In this document: positions 46,133-55,320 of the stretch, one piece after another
How the letters are laid out: the number at the start of each line of letters is the position of its first letter
How positions within the stretch are numbered: position 1 is the first letter of the stretch
NCBI GenBank assembly: GCA_023426245.1
Contig: JAFABB010000002.1
Location: 200,867 to 264,866, forward strand
Reading direction: 5' to 3'
DNA: 64,000 bases
DNA from: Bacillota bacterium
GTDB taxonomy: Bacteria; Bacillota; UBA4882; UBA8346
Position numbers and translations under genes: made by a program
Notes under the pieces: model-generated
The model's database searches: none
What the model was told of the DNA's origin: nothing
What the model saw: only the letters and a program-made list of their open reading frames with translations

Positions 46133-48070
46133 TTACTTGTCTAGCGGTATGACAAGGCGCCGGACCGAGCATGGAGGAACAGTCAGTTCCTGCCCAAGGC
46201 CTTCCCAGGGGATCACCGAATCCTTGATCTGCACTAACTCCTGTTCGGCAGTATTGATATCATGCGAATTGGCCGAAGTTATTTCGGAAATCCGGATATT
46301 ACTTTTTACTGCGGCGGCTTTGATATTAAAATGCAAGTTCGCCGCTTGTTCAAGATGACGGTTGACAACAAAAACAACCAATTCATTCGCGGCATTCAGG
46401 CCGGAAACGATATCGACATAAGGGACTTCTTTTAGCTCAACAACATGGCCCACCGCTTCAATATCGTAAGTTTCACTTTGCGCCCTTGAGTCCACAATAC
46501 CTTGGAGATCCGAATTGGCATATAATTTCAAAACATGATAACTGGCAGTCCGGTATACTTTACCGTGGTAACTACGGATGCAGCCGCCCTGCCAACCGTT
46601 TACCAAATCGGAAAAGTTTCCGATATCAATGAGAGCGCTGTTTCTTAAAAACATATTCAACATCCCGGCGTTAAAGATGGCCGCCTCTAAAGTATGCTCC
46701 CGGAAAGAGGAATTGTTATACATGGTATTCCATTCGGTGACGGCAATTTTAATATTCTCCGGAGCGGCAACGGTTTCCCGGATGGATTGGGCCGTATCTT
46801 GAACAATCTGTTCATATTTTTTAACCGCTCCCACGGTTCCGTAATAGATCTGTTGATTATCACAAGCAACCGCTCCAAGTTTGGGAGCATAAAAATGAAG
46901 TGCGATACGGTCCAAAGCTCCGCCGGTAACTTTTAAGAGGGTGCGGTTCCACTCCTGGGAAAAATCATTCCCTTCTCCTCCGCAGGCGATAATTTGAATT
47001 CCAGGATCTTTTTCTTTCATGGCCCTGTAAAAATGCAGATATTTTTCGGCAAACTCTGCCGAACTGCAATGGCCTATTTCCCAATCGCCGAATGTTTCAT
47101 TTCCGATATCCCAGTATTGAACTTGATAGGGTTCGGGATGGCCGTTATCCGCCCGAAGTTTACCGTACTTGGTTTCCAAAGAACCGTTGCAATACTCTAC
47201 CCAGTTTGCGGCTTCTTCCGGTGTTCCGGCACCGAAATTGACACAAATCAAGGGTTCACATCCGGTATTCCGGCAAAACTTGATAAATTCATCGGTTCCA
47301 AAATTATTCTCCTCATTGCCTTTCCAATGTATATTTTCCTTGGTTGGACGGTTATCCTTAATGCCGATACCATCTTCCCAATCATAACAATCGGCAAAGC
47401 ATCCGCCCGGAAAACGCATAATTCCCGGTTTTAAATCCTTCGTGGCTCCAACGACTTCCTTCCATACTCCGTCCACGGTACTGTGGGGCATTAAAGAAAC
47501 TTGATCCAATAATAAGCTGCCGGTTCCATTTAAAGCAATTTCGAATATCCCATCGCTTATATCGGTCCGGGATTCAAACGTATACTCATATTGATTCCAG
47601 CTATTATCCTTGACATTAATAACCTTGGTAAAAAGCAGTTGCATTTGAGATAAGGATTTGAGCCGGATTTGGATCTCGCCCTTTAACTGAATGGCTTTTA
47701 ACCATAGAGAGCCATGATAGGTTTCATTCTTCTCCAAGTGGATGCCGTTTTGGGCGATTCCCCGGTAACCCCCGTAATGATTGATGACTTCAATCCGTTG
47801 GGAGTATTTTGAATTGAAGCAATCCCGATCATCCATAATGTAACTGCCGATATCATTGAATCCCGTCGGGTACCACGGATCCGATACTCCGTCATTGTTT
47901 TGATCAACATTTTCAAATCCCCGGTTCACCAGGATTTCCGCCCACATCCCGCCGTCGATGCAATCTTGAATGAATTCAATGAAATTGCCGAATATGAGGG
48001 GACTCACTTCTGCAATTTTTTTAGCGGCATCAATTTCCACTTTAACTTTTAGTTTATCCATTTTTATCAT
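46133..48070 (-). CDS. abfA: Alpha-L-arabinofuranosidase (GH51)
   Basis: A 645-residue intracellular GH51 enzyme that removes arabinofuranosyl residues from arabino-oligosaccharides. PLIFGNFIEF opens the domain; the acid/base Glu is in WDIGNETFG near residue 335 and the nucleophile in VTEWNTMY near residue 450. No signal peptide is present. ATG at 48070 is used; ATG 48061 is also possible, as GGAGG lies 3 or 12 bases before them. It is downstream of a sugar ABC transporter, as abfA is downstream of araNPQ in Bacillus. Confidence 0.92.
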   Translation of the reverse strand: MIKMDKLKVKVEIDAAKKIAEVSPLIFGNFIEFIQDCIDGGMWAEILVNRGFENVDQNNDGVSDPWYPTGFNDIGSYIMDDRDCFNSKYSQRIEVINHYGGYRGIAQNGIHLEKNETYHGSLWLKAIQLKGEIQIRLKSLSQMQLLFTKVINVKDNSWNQYEYTFESRTDISDGIFEIALNGTGSLLLDQVSLMPHSTVDGVWKEVVGATKDLKPGIMRFPGGCFADCYDWEDGIGIKDNRPTKENIHWKGNEENNFGTDEFIKFCRNTGCEPLICVNFGAGTPEEAANWVEYCNGSLETKYGKLRADNGHPEPYQVQYWDIGNETFGDWEIGHCSSAEFAEKYLHFYRAMKEKDPGIQIIACGGEGNDFSQEWNRTLLKVTGGALDRIALHFYAPKLGAVACDNQQIYYGTVGAVKKYEQIVQDTAQSIRETVAAPENIKIAVTEWNTMYNNSSFREHTLEAAIFNAGMLNMFLRNSALIDIGNFSDLVNGWQGGCIRSYHGKVYRTASYHVLKLYANSDLQGIVDSRAQSETYDIEAVGHVVELKEVPYVDIVSGLNAANELVVFVVNRHLEQAANLHFNIKAAAVKSNIRISEITSANSHDINTAEQELVQIKDSVIPWEGLGQELTVPPCSVRRLVIPLDK

Positions 48071-48081
48071 AAGCCTCCGAA

Positions 48082-48912
48082 TTAACCTTTGATTCCCGTC
48101 ATGGCAATCCCTTTGGTAAAGTATTTTTGAGAAAACATATATGCAAAAAACAAGGGGGCAATCGCTAAACAAGAACCTGCCATTAAAATGGCGTATTCGA
48201 TTACATGTTGCCCCATAAACAGCGCCAATCCCGCCGGAAGCGGTCTCATCTCCACCGTGTTTGTAAACAACAACGGATAGAGCAAGTCATTCCAATTGAA
48301 CATGAAATGAAAAATACCCAGGGAAGCAAGAGCCGGCATACAAAGGGGCAACATGATTTTGCGATAAATCGCAAATTCGCTGCAGCCATCCACCCGGGCA
48401 GCTTCCTCCAAATCCTTGGGCAGGGTTATGAAAAACTGCCTCATCATGAAGATGCCGAAAGCGTTGGTAGCTCTGGGAAGGATTAATCCCCAGTATGTAT
48501 TTAAAATATTAAACTTGAACAATTCTACAAACAGCGGAATCATCGTAACCTGAAATGGAATCATCAAGGTACTTAAGACCAGGATGAATAAGACATTCCT
48601 GCCTTTAAAACGGAGCCGCGCAAAGGCATAGCCGGCCATTGAATCAAAAAGCAAGGAAAGGATGGTTACTCCTCCGGCAAAAATCAAGGAATTCCTATAA
48701 AAAAGCAAGAAGGGAATCCGCCGCCAAATGCCGTGATAAGCTTCAAAAGTAAAACGGTTAGCCCATAAGGCGGGAGGAAACTTTACGATATCCCCCTCAA
48801 ACTTAAATGAAGTAACCACCATCCAGATAAACGGATAAACCGTGATTGCAACCAGGATTATCAAGAATATGTTTCTCACCCATTGAAGGATGGGGATGTT
48901 GCTTTTAACCAC
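48082..48912 (-). CDS. Sugar ABC transporter permease (MalG/AraQ type)
   Basis: A 276-residue membrane permease with six hydrophobic segments and the EAA loop LEEAARVDGCSEFAIYRKIMLPL near residue 180. I start it at GTG 48912 because GGGGGAGG lies seven bases upstream; a longer frame from ATG 48945 overlaps the upstream gene and has no clear site. It forms a pair with the preceding permease. No dedicated ATPase gene is present, so a shared MsmX-like ATPase elsewhere is likely, as in Bacillus. Confidence 0.92.
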   Translation of the reverse strand: MVKSNIPILQWVRNIFLIILVAITVYPFIWMVVTSFKFEGDIVKFPPALWANRFTFEAYHGIWRRIPFLLFYRNSLIFAGGVTILSLLFDSMAGYAFARLRFKGRNVLFILVLSTLMIPFQVTMIPLFVELFKFNILNTYWGLILPRATNAFGIFMMRQFFITLPKDLEEAARVDGCSEFAIYRKIMLPLCMPALASLGIFHFMFNWNDLLYPLLFTNTVEMRPLPAGLALFMGQHVIEYAILMAGSCLAIAPLFFAYMFSQKYFTKGIAMTGIKG

Positions 48913-48928
48913 TTTTGGTCCTCCCCCT

Positions 48929-49831
48929 TTAGTAAATCTGCTCATCCTGACGTAGCCGTTTAAACATTGAGGTTGAAAAAAGCAAGATGATTAGGAATAA
49001 AATTTCAGCCAAAGCCGACGCATAGCCCATCTCAAATCCTTCAAAGCCCACATGATAAATATATTGGACCATGGTTTCCGTTTTAAAAAGTGGTCCACCC
49101 TTGGTCATCACAAACACCTGATCAAACACTTGAAAAGAACTGATAATCGAGGTGATCAGCACAAATCCCAAAGTCGGGATGAGCATGGGCAGAGTAATTT
49201 TAAAAAACTGGGTCACCCTTTTGGCTCCGTCAATACTGGCGGATTCATAATAGGACTCGGGAATGCCAAGCAAACCGGCCAAAATGATCACCATGTTAAA
49301 TCCGAAACTTTTCCAAATACTGACCATCATGATAGCCGGCATCGCCCAAACCGGGTCTTGAAGCCAGGCTATGGTGGGAATCCCTAGAAGATTTAAATAA
49401 TGGGCGACAATCCCAATATTATTATCCAGTAGGAAAGTCCATATAATGGAGATGATAGTCATGGAACCGATAGCCGGTAAAAAGAAGACCGACCGGCAAA
49501 ATGTTGTAAAAAAAGTGCGGCGGGATACCGCCAAGGCCACCATCAACGAAATAACAACCTGCAAGGGGACAGTTCCGGCTGCATAATACAACGTATTGAC
49601 CAGTGAGTTCCAAAAACGTTCATCACCCAATAATTTCAGATAATTGTCTATTCCGATGAACCGGATGTTATTTCCCATCATATCGAAATCAAATACGCTG
49701 AACAAAGCGGAAATCAGCAACGGTACAAATACAAAGACCGCGAAGATTGCCATACTCGGAAGAATGAATAAATACCCTACTTTATTGGGATCACGAAACA
49801 AGCTGTTTCTTTTTGCTGTGAGCTCTTTCAT
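48929..49831 (-). CDS. Sugar ABC transporter permease (MalF/AraP type)
   Basis: A 300-residue membrane permease with six hydrophobic segments (GYLFILPSMAIFAVFVFVP begins the first) and the EAA loop YYESASIDGAKRVTQFFKITLP near residue 205. The ATG at 49831 has GGGTGG upstream. It lies about 90 bases after the binding protein gene and 16 bases before its partner permease. Confidence 0.92.
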   Translation of the reverse strand: MKELTAKRNSLFRDPNKVGYLFILPSMAIFAVFVFVPLLISALFSVFDFDMMGNNIRFIGIDNYLKLLGDERFWNSLVNTLYYAAGTVPLQVVISLMVALAVSRRTFFTTFCRSVFFLPAIGSMTIISIIWTFLLDNNIGIVAHYLNLLGIPTIAWLQDPVWAMPAIMMVSIWKSFGFNMVIILAGLLGIPESYYESASIDGAKRVTQFFKITLPMLIPTLGFVLITSIISSFQVFDQVFVMTKGGPLFKTETMVQYIYHVGFEGFEMGYASALAEILFLIILLFSTSMFKRLRQDEQIY

Positions 49832-49919
49832 ATTACCACCCGTTTCCAATAACTTATCGAGAAGGGCAACCGGGAAAGGATTTGCTGGAGCACAGCCTCT
49901 CCCGGTTGCTTCAAAATGA

Positions 49920-51170
49920 TTACTTCAGCAGCTTATTCATTTCACGCGCGGCTTTATCAAGCGATTCCTTTACCGTCATTTTACCCAGCAGGATTCTTTC
50001 CATGGCCGGTGTGATCACATCCGTATCAATTTTGCCGAAATTGGTAAGTTGCTGCAGATAAAACTGGGCTTGGTCGGACACTGAAGAGAAGGCAACCACA
50101 TACGGATTGGCTTTTAGGGCCGGCTCATGGCTTAAGTCGGTCCTTGTCGGAGGAAAGCCGGTATTTAAAGCCCAATAGATTTGGGATTCTTTTGAATTCC
50201 AGTATTTAAAAAACTCATACACTTCTTTTTTATGTTTCGAACTCTTGGTTAGGCACATAGCGACACCGGTTCCCAAAGTAACCGACTTTGCCGGGCCAGC
50301 CGGGACGGGGGCCACTCCAAAATTAATTTTGGCTTGCTTAAAGCCGTTGACTGCCCAAGGTCCGCACATATACATGGCGGCTTTTTGTGATTCGAAAAGT
50401 TTATCGACTTCAGCTCCGGCAAGTACGGGAGGAGAAATATTTTTTTTGAGGATTAAATCCGTGAAAAACTCTACGGCTTTGACCGTCTTTTCACTATTGA
50501 TCACCGATGTTTTGGTGCGATAGTTGATAAGGTCTCCGCCATTTCCCCAAATCAGAATCGGCCACATCGGAATGGTTTCCCGGGTGGCGATGCCAAATCC
50601 ATATTGTTCCACTTTTCCATTGGATTCTTTGGTGAGTTTGATGGCATATTCTTTCAATTCATTCCAGTCTTTGGGCGGCTTTTCCGGATCGAGGCCCGCC
50701 TGCTGAAATAAATCTTTATTATAATATAGGAGCAAGGTGGCGAAATTCAGGGGCGCGCCGTAGTATTTCCCATTATATTTCATATTATCATTCAAGGCTC
50801 TGGGAAGAATTTTCGGATCAATTCCCTTGGGTCCGTTGTATAAGTCATTTAACGGAACGATCGCTCCCGGTTTGGCATAGGTTCCAATCCGTTCGGTGGC
50901 AAAGGCTACAATATCAGGCCCTTGTCCAGTAGCGAGAGCGGAGGCCAACTTTTGATATAAACTATCCCAAGGCATAATATCCATTTTAATTTCAATCTTG
51001 GAATTGGCTTTATTAAATTTATCAACCAAAGCTTCAAGGGCCGGTCTGTCCGGGCCTGTAAAGCCGTTCCAATATGTAAGCACAACCTTTTGATCCGCGG
51101 CGTAGGCTAAACAGGACGTCAAGATAAGGACAACAGCCAAAAAGACGTTTAAAAAACTTTTTTTCTTCAT
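49920..51170 (-). CDS. Sugar ABC transporter substrate-binding protein
   Basis: A 416-residue extracytoplasmic binding protein of the UgpB/MalE class (COG1653). The signal sequence ends in a lipobox-like LTSC near residue 21, so it is probably a lipoprotein. The mature protein starts with VVLTYWNGFTGPD and has the DIVAFATERIGTYA segment common to this class. GGAGAGG precedes the ATG at 51170. An operator for the upstream LacI-type regulator sits 34 bases before the start. The ligand is likely an arabino- or related oligosaccharide, by context only. Confidence 0.92.
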   Translation of the reverse strand: MKKKSFLNVFLAVVLILTSCLAYAADQKVVLTYWNGFTGPDRPALEALVDKFNKANSKIEIKMDIMPWDSLYQKLASALATGQGPDIVAFATERIGTYAKPGAIVPLNDLYNGPKGIDPKILPRALNDNMKYNGKYYGAPLNFATLLLYYNKDLFQQAGLDPEKPPKDWNELKEYAIKLTKESNGKVEQYGFGIATRETIPMWPILIWGNGGDLINYRTKTSVINSEKTVKAVEFFTDLILKKNISPPVLAGAEVDKLFESQKAAMYMCGPWAVNGFKQAKINFGVAPVPAGPAKSVTLGTGVAMCLTKSSKHKKEVYEFFKYWNSKESQIYWALNTGFPPTRTDLSHEPALKANPYVVAFSSVSDQAQFYLQQLTNFGKIDTDVITPAMERILLGKMTVKESLDKAAREMNKLLK

Positions 51171-51203
51171 TACTCTTCCTCTCCTTTTCATCAATTGGCG
51201 ATC

Positions 51204-51215
51204 CGTAACGTTACG
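51204..51215. promoter_or_regulatory. LacI-type operator before the binding-protein gene
   Basis: The perfect palindrome CGTAACGTTACG within ATCCGTAACGTTACGATTTT lies between the regulator stop and the transporter gene. The identical 20-base context recurs before the regulator gene itself. Confidence 0.8.
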
Positions 51216-51233
51216 ATTTTTTGATAAAATAAA

Positions 51234-52220
51234 TTATGCCGATTCCCTAACTACCAAACTGAATTCAACTTCTTGCTTGACAGGGCCTTTCACTTTATTC
51301 CCGATAATGTCGGCCAACAACTGCATGGCGCTTTTCCCTTTTTCGGTAAAGGGTTGTTTAATCGTGGTCAAACGGGGAATACAGTTTAAATCCTGGATAA
51401 TATCATCAAAACCGGTTACTGCAATATCGTCCGGAATCTTCTTTCCCATATCCCGCAATACATTGATGACCTGTAAAGCAAGTACGTCGTTCCAGCAAAC
51501 AATTGCTGCCGGGGGATTTACCGTGCCGATTTGGACAAGGGTGTCATAGATGACCTTACCATCATATCCGCAGGCAATTGCTTTTTCTTCGCCGGATAAG
51601 CCATAAGTAGCCAGGGCTTTTCGATACCCCCTTTCTCGTATCACTTCTTCGGTTGTCTCCAAGGCAAATGTCAGATACCAGATCCTGGAGTATCCTTTAT
51701 TGATGAGATACTCGGTGATGTTATAAATTCCCTTTTCACCATTGACATTAACCTCGCTGATACCGGACTGGGAATGGGAAGACAACAAAACCATTTTATG
51801 AATCTCGGTTTTGAATTGACCAATCAAGCTCTCAAAACCGTTCCCCAGCAAAATAACACCGTCGGCTTTTCTACCATTAATAATCTGTACCATCTCGTTG
51901 GTGTATAACTCCGAGTTCTGGGGCAAAGATTTGACAAGTACATCATAGTTCAATTCTCTGGCTTTTAAAATAATACCCATCAATTCCAATGAGAAAATAC
52001 TGTAATCTTCCAAGTTCTCATGGGTAATCACCGCAATTGTGTTGGATCTCCCGCTTCGAAAACTTTGAGCCAAAGAATTGGGAATATAGTTTAATTCCCG
52101 CGCCGCTTGCAAAACTTTTTCCACGGTTTCAGGCTTTACACCCGCCCGGTTGTTCAAGGCGCATGATGCAGTTGTCGGTGAAACACCGGCTTTTTTTGCC
52201 ACAGTCTTAATATTAACCAT
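51234..52220 (-). CDS. LacI-family transcriptional regulator
   Basis: A 328-residue regulator. The N-terminal HTH reads VAKKAGVSPTTASCALNNR (residues 7-25) with the hinge helix at LAQSFRSGRSN near residue 53; the rest is the sugar-binding effector domain with a CWNDVLALQVI segment. Identical CGTAACGTTACG palindromes lie 11 bases before its own start and before the binding-protein gene, which indicates self-control and control of the sugar operon. The inducer is probably a pentose or pentose oligosaccharide, inferred from the glycosidases downstream. Confidence 0.92.
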   Translation of the reverse strand: MVNIKTVAKKAGVSPTTASCALNNRAGVKPETVEKVLQAARELNYIPNSLAQSFRSGRSNTIAVITHENLEDYSIFSLELMGIILKARELNYDVLVKSLPQNSELYTNEMVQIINGRKADGVILLGNGFESLIGQFKTEIHKMVLLSSHSQSGISEVNVNGEKGIYNITEYLINKGYSRIWYLTFALETTEEVIRERGYRKALATYGLSGEEKAIACGYDGKVIYDTLVQIGTVNPPAAIVCWNDVLALQVINVLRDMGKKIPDDIAVTGFDDIIQDLNCIPRLTTIKQPFTEKGKSAMQLLADIIGNKVKGPVKQEVEFSLVVRESA

Positions 52221-52231
52221 TTTCAGCCATC

Positions 52232-52243
52232 CGTAACGTTACG
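52232..52243. promoter_or_regulatory. LacI-type operator before the regulator gene
   Basis: CGTAACGTTACG, identical to the site at 51204-51215 including flanks, lies 11 bases upstream of the regulator start codon, consistent with autoregulation. Confidence 0.8.
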
Positions 52244-52303
52244 ATTTTTATAATAAAAAATTCGCTGAAAAAAAATCAATTCCTCCTTCCCTGGAAAATT
52301 TTT

Positions 52304-52486
52304 TTAGCTTTCTTCGCGCTTTTTCGCAATATTACTGCTCATTTCTTCCAAAAACTCTTGATTCGATTCAGGGCCGATTCCACTGAGGTCGACAAGGGCC
52401 CCTAATTCAAAATCCATTTGCTGATTGATATCCGCCCCATGAATCCTAATCCCCCGTCCTGTATTATTCTTTTCCTGGTCCGACAT
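52304..52486 (-). CDS. Small protein of unknown function (60 residues)
   Basis: A 60-residue hydrophilic, acidic protein starting MSDQEKNNTGRGIRIHG. The start is firm: GGGAGG lies six bases before the ATG at 52486. The upstream part of the longer open frame has no site. No domain is recognised, there is no signal peptide or membrane segment, and the C-terminal half looks helical (EFLEEMSSNIAKKREES). It is a solitary gene between the LacI regulator and the rightward DUF975 gene. Confidence 0.6.
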   Translation of the reverse strand: MSDQEKNNTGRGIRIHGADINQQMDFELGALVDLSGIGPESNQEFLEEMSSNIAKKREES

Positions 52487-52684
52487 GGTAACCTCCCAAA
52501 AGAATTTGACTTTCATCTTATATTTGCCGGACCTTTCCCGATGATTCATGGTATTTCCAAGATTTTTTGCTATATTTAACCATTTGGAATCGGTTTCAAC
52601 ATGCATGAAAGGATTTTTTGATTAATATAAAGAATAAAGATTTATTCTGGCTGAAAGCGACCCCAAAATAAAGGAGGCAATGGA

Positions 52685-53320
52685 ATGAGTGTCAATGTCG
52701 GTTTAAAAAAGAATTTCGAGTTACGGGCAAAAGCCCGGGAGAAACTGAAAGGCCGCTGGCTTTATGCGATTTTAGTGTGCTTCATCTCGACTGTCATCAG
52801 TGGTATCTTAGGATGGATACCCGGCGTCAATTTCCTTTATTTCTTAATTATCACCGGACCGTTAACCCTCGGTATGGCTACATTCTTTTTAAATCTGCAA
52901 CGGGATCAGAATCCGATCATTGAAAACCTATTCGATGGCTTTAAGGCTTTTTCTCCGGCACTGGTTTTACAGCTTTGGATCGTCTTGTTTACTTTTTTAT
53001 GGACCTTACTTTTCATTATTCCCGGAATCATAGCCGCATTACGGTATTCAATGTCTTTCTACATACTCCACGACCACCCGGAGATGAATCCCAAAGATGC
53101 GCTCAAACTCAGCAAACAAATGATGCTGGGCAGAAAAGGCAAATTGTTTCTCCTGGGATTAAGCTTTATCGGCTGGGCTTTACTTGCCTGTATTACCTTT
53201 GGAATCGGCTTTTTATGGTTGATCCCTTATATTAACGCATCCATCGCCATTTTCTATGAGGACATCAAAGATGCGCCCATGGCCAGCGACGCAACGGCTG
53301 CAACACCGACCACCGCTTAA
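52685..53320 (+). CDS. DUF975 family membrane protein
   Basis: A 211-residue integral membrane protein of the DUF975 family. It begins with a basic amphipathic segment (LRAKAREKLKGRW), then has four or five hydrophobic segments, including WLYAILVCFISTVISG and WIVLFTFLWTLLFIIPGI. The PGIIAALRYSMSFYIL and DALKLSKQMMLGRK segments are typical of the family. The function is unknown; family members are widespread in Bacillota. AAAGGAGG precedes the ATG. It is one of the few plus-strand genes and has its own terminator. Confidence 0.85.
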   Translation: MSVNVGLKKNFELRAKAREKLKGRWLYAILVCFISTVISGILGWIPGVNFLYFLIITGPLTLGMATFFLNLQRDQNPIIENLFDGFKAFSPALVLQLWIVLFTFLWTLLFIIPGIIAALRYSMSFYILHDHPEMNPKDALKLSKQMMLGRKGKLFLLGLSFIGWALLACITFGIGFLWLIPYINASIAIFYEDIKDAPMASDATAATPTTA

Positions 53321-53362
53321 TGCAAAAGTGAAAACTCCTTGAATCATCTATTTGATAAAATC

Positions 53363-53399
53363 AATCCCCTGCACCGTAAAAGCAGGGGATTTTATTTTT
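53363..53399 (+). terminator. Rho-independent terminator after DUF975 gene
   Basis: AATCCCCTGC / GCAGGGGATT forms a 10-base perfect stem with a nine-base loop followed by TTATTTTT. It may also act weakly on the converging MCP gene. Confidence 0.9.
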
Positions 53400-53497
53400 C
53401 AAAAACGATTATATAAGTTCGAAGAATATTGCATTGATTTTAAAGTACTTTCAGGGAAGCTTCGGGTTAATTATGAAACAATCCGTAAAAATATTTT

Positions 53498-55117
53498 CTA
53501 AAATGGGTGCCGATCTTTTTCCAACGGAATGACATCCTCCGAAGACACGACATTAGTCTTTTTCTTCGTTTGATCGGTTAATAATTCGCTATGTTGTCTC
53601 TGCCCAGCCTTATCCATCGCCATCGGCTGAATATGATGTAAAGGATGAATTGGATGCCCGGCTTGTTCTCTATCCGCCTTTAAGGCTTCCGCCGTGCCAC
53701 TGACCAACTGCGAAAGCTCCATTACAATTTTCTTCACACTATCTGCTTGAGCGGTTAATTCTTCAGCGGCTGAGGCGCTTTCTTCAGCGCTGGCAGCATT
53801 TTGTTGAGTCACACTCTCTATTTGGGTCATAGCCTTATTGACTTGTTCTATTCCCTGAGCTTGTTCCTGGCTGGCAGCGGCGAGTTCACTCATGAGTTCA
53901 TTGACCTTTTTAGCCTGATCGGTTATATCCGCCAGAGCTTCCCGTACTCTTTGGGCAACAGACACACCTTCGATCGATAACTCAATGTTTGTTCCAATAA
54001 TGGTAGTCGTGTCTTTGGCCGCTTGGGCGCTCCGCCCGGCGAGATTTCTTACTTCTTCGGCTACAACCGCAAACCCCATTCCGGCTTCTCCAGCACGAGC
54101 TGCTTCTATCGCAGCATTTAACGCCAGAATATTGGTCTGAAAAGCGATATCATCAATGACTTTAATAATCTTGGCAATCTCGTCGCTGGATTTTTTAATC
54201 TTCTCCATTGCGTTCATCATTGCCTGCATCTCCGCACTACCCTTGTCTGCGGATTCCTTGGCCTGTTCGGAAAATTGAGATGCTTGGTGGGTATTGACCG
54301 TATTTTGTTGAAACATTGAAGCCGCTTCCTGCAAAGTCGAGGAGGTTTCTTCGATTGCGGATGCTTGCTCGGCACTTCCCTGGGACAGTTGCTGGGCTGA
54401 GGCTGATAGTTGAATAGAAGCCGCCGCAACCTGCCCTCCTCCCTCGGCGAGAGAGTTGGTAATCTTTTGTATCGGTTTGGTGATACTCCGGGCAATCAGG
54501 TAAGCCAGGAATATGCTTAAGACGAGACAAACAATCCCTAATATCAGCAATAGACCATAAAAATTATAGTAACTTTGTAAAGCGCTCTGGTTGACTTCGA
54601 CATTTCTCGCTTCGGCTAAAGTCACAATTCTTTGCATCATGGCCATTCCTTCCCTGCTCATGGGATCGGCTTTCTCGGCCAATAATGCAGCCGCTTCGGA
54701 ATTTTTACGGGCATTGATAAAATCGGTTATTTGATTATTAACAGGCCGTACGCGGGCAACATTATCCGACAAACTCTGCAAGATCGCCTTTTCTTCCTCA
54801 TTTAAAGAAAGTTTTGCCAACGCTTTAAGGGATTCATCCAACAAGGATCGGGCCGATGCTCTCTCATTATTTTCCAGTTCAAGAGTGGCGGAATCGAAAA
54901 ATATTAAATCACCCCGTGTATTCAACCGAATCATCAACATTGATTTTTGAATGTCATTCACTAATTGGATCTTTTGGGCATTCACGGTTACTTCTTGCAA
55001 TTTTGCGTGGATGGCGTTCATCCCAAACAGTGATGCTGCAATTAAGACAATCGAAATAGCCAACATACAACCAAAACCTAAGCGAATCCGGGTACCTAGT
55101 TTCATCTTCTGCTGCAT
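53498..55117 (-). CDS. Methyl-accepting chemotaxis protein
   Basis: A 539-residue chemoreceptor closely related to that at 1108-2742. Membrane segments at about 13-33 and 187-208 flank a helical four-helix-bundle-type sensor. A shortened HAMP-like linker (SITKPIQKIT) leads into the cytoplasmic coiled coil with the tip motif IAFQTNILALNAAIEAARAG near residue 325. The C-terminal tail ends VIPLEKDRHPF, matching the other MCP. GGGGG lies nine bases before the ATG. A long structured leader of unknown nature lies directly upstream. Confidence 0.95.
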   Translation of the reverse strand: MQQKMKLGTRIRLGFGCMLAISIVLIAASLFGMNAIHAKLQEVTVNAQKIQLVNDIQKSMLMIRLNTRGDLIFFDSATLELENNERASARSLLDESLKALAKLSLNEEEKAILQSLSDNVARVRPVNNQITDFINARKNSEAAALLAEKADPMSREGMAMMQRIVTLAEARNVEVNQSALQSYYNFYGLLLILGIVCLVLSIFLAYLIARSITKPIQKITNSLAEGGGQVAAASIQLSASAQQLSQGSAEQASAIEETSSTLQEAASMFQQNTVNTHQASQFSEQAKESADKGSAEMQAMMNAMEKIKKSSDEIAKIIKVIDDIAFQTNILALNAAIEAARAGEAGMGFAVVAEEVRNLAGRSAQAAKDTTTIIGTNIELSIEGVSVAQRVREALADITDQAKKVNELMSELAAASQEQAQGIEQVNKAMTQIESVTQQNAASAEESASAAEELTAQADSVKKIVMELSQLVSGTAEALKADREQAGHPIHPLHHIQPMAMDKAGQRQHSELLTDQTKKKTNVVSSEDVIPLEKDRHPF

Positions 55118-55290
55118 AATGATTTTCCCCCTTTACCATCACCATCGGCAACATCAGAACATCGCTTGATAGATGTATTTTCGGCCGTTTTCCTTTCTCC
55201 CCGTTATCCCATAGTCCGCCAATTCTCTCTGGAGTCACATCAATGAATGCCGATCCTAATGATCCAAGGATTTCACCGGCTGAGAGATTT

Positions 55291-55320
55291 TTAAGCGGCA
55301 AAAGCCACCACGAAACCCAT
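55291..55320 (-). CDS. Possible nine-residue leader peptide
   Basis: Within the structured leader, AAAGGAGGG stands seven to eight bases before an ATG that opens a nine-codon frame, MGFVVAFAA, ending in TAA. The ribosome binding site is as strong as any in the window. The stop lies inside the composite stem, so translation could influence folding. This is a suggestion only. Confidence 0.3.
   Translation of the reverse strand: MGFVVAFAA

Noticed and set aside
54954..55301. A 115-codon minus-strand open frame overlapping the MCP start and its leader
   Set aside because: It begins at TTG in the structured leader and runs in another frame over the start of a certain MCP gene; no site or family supports it.
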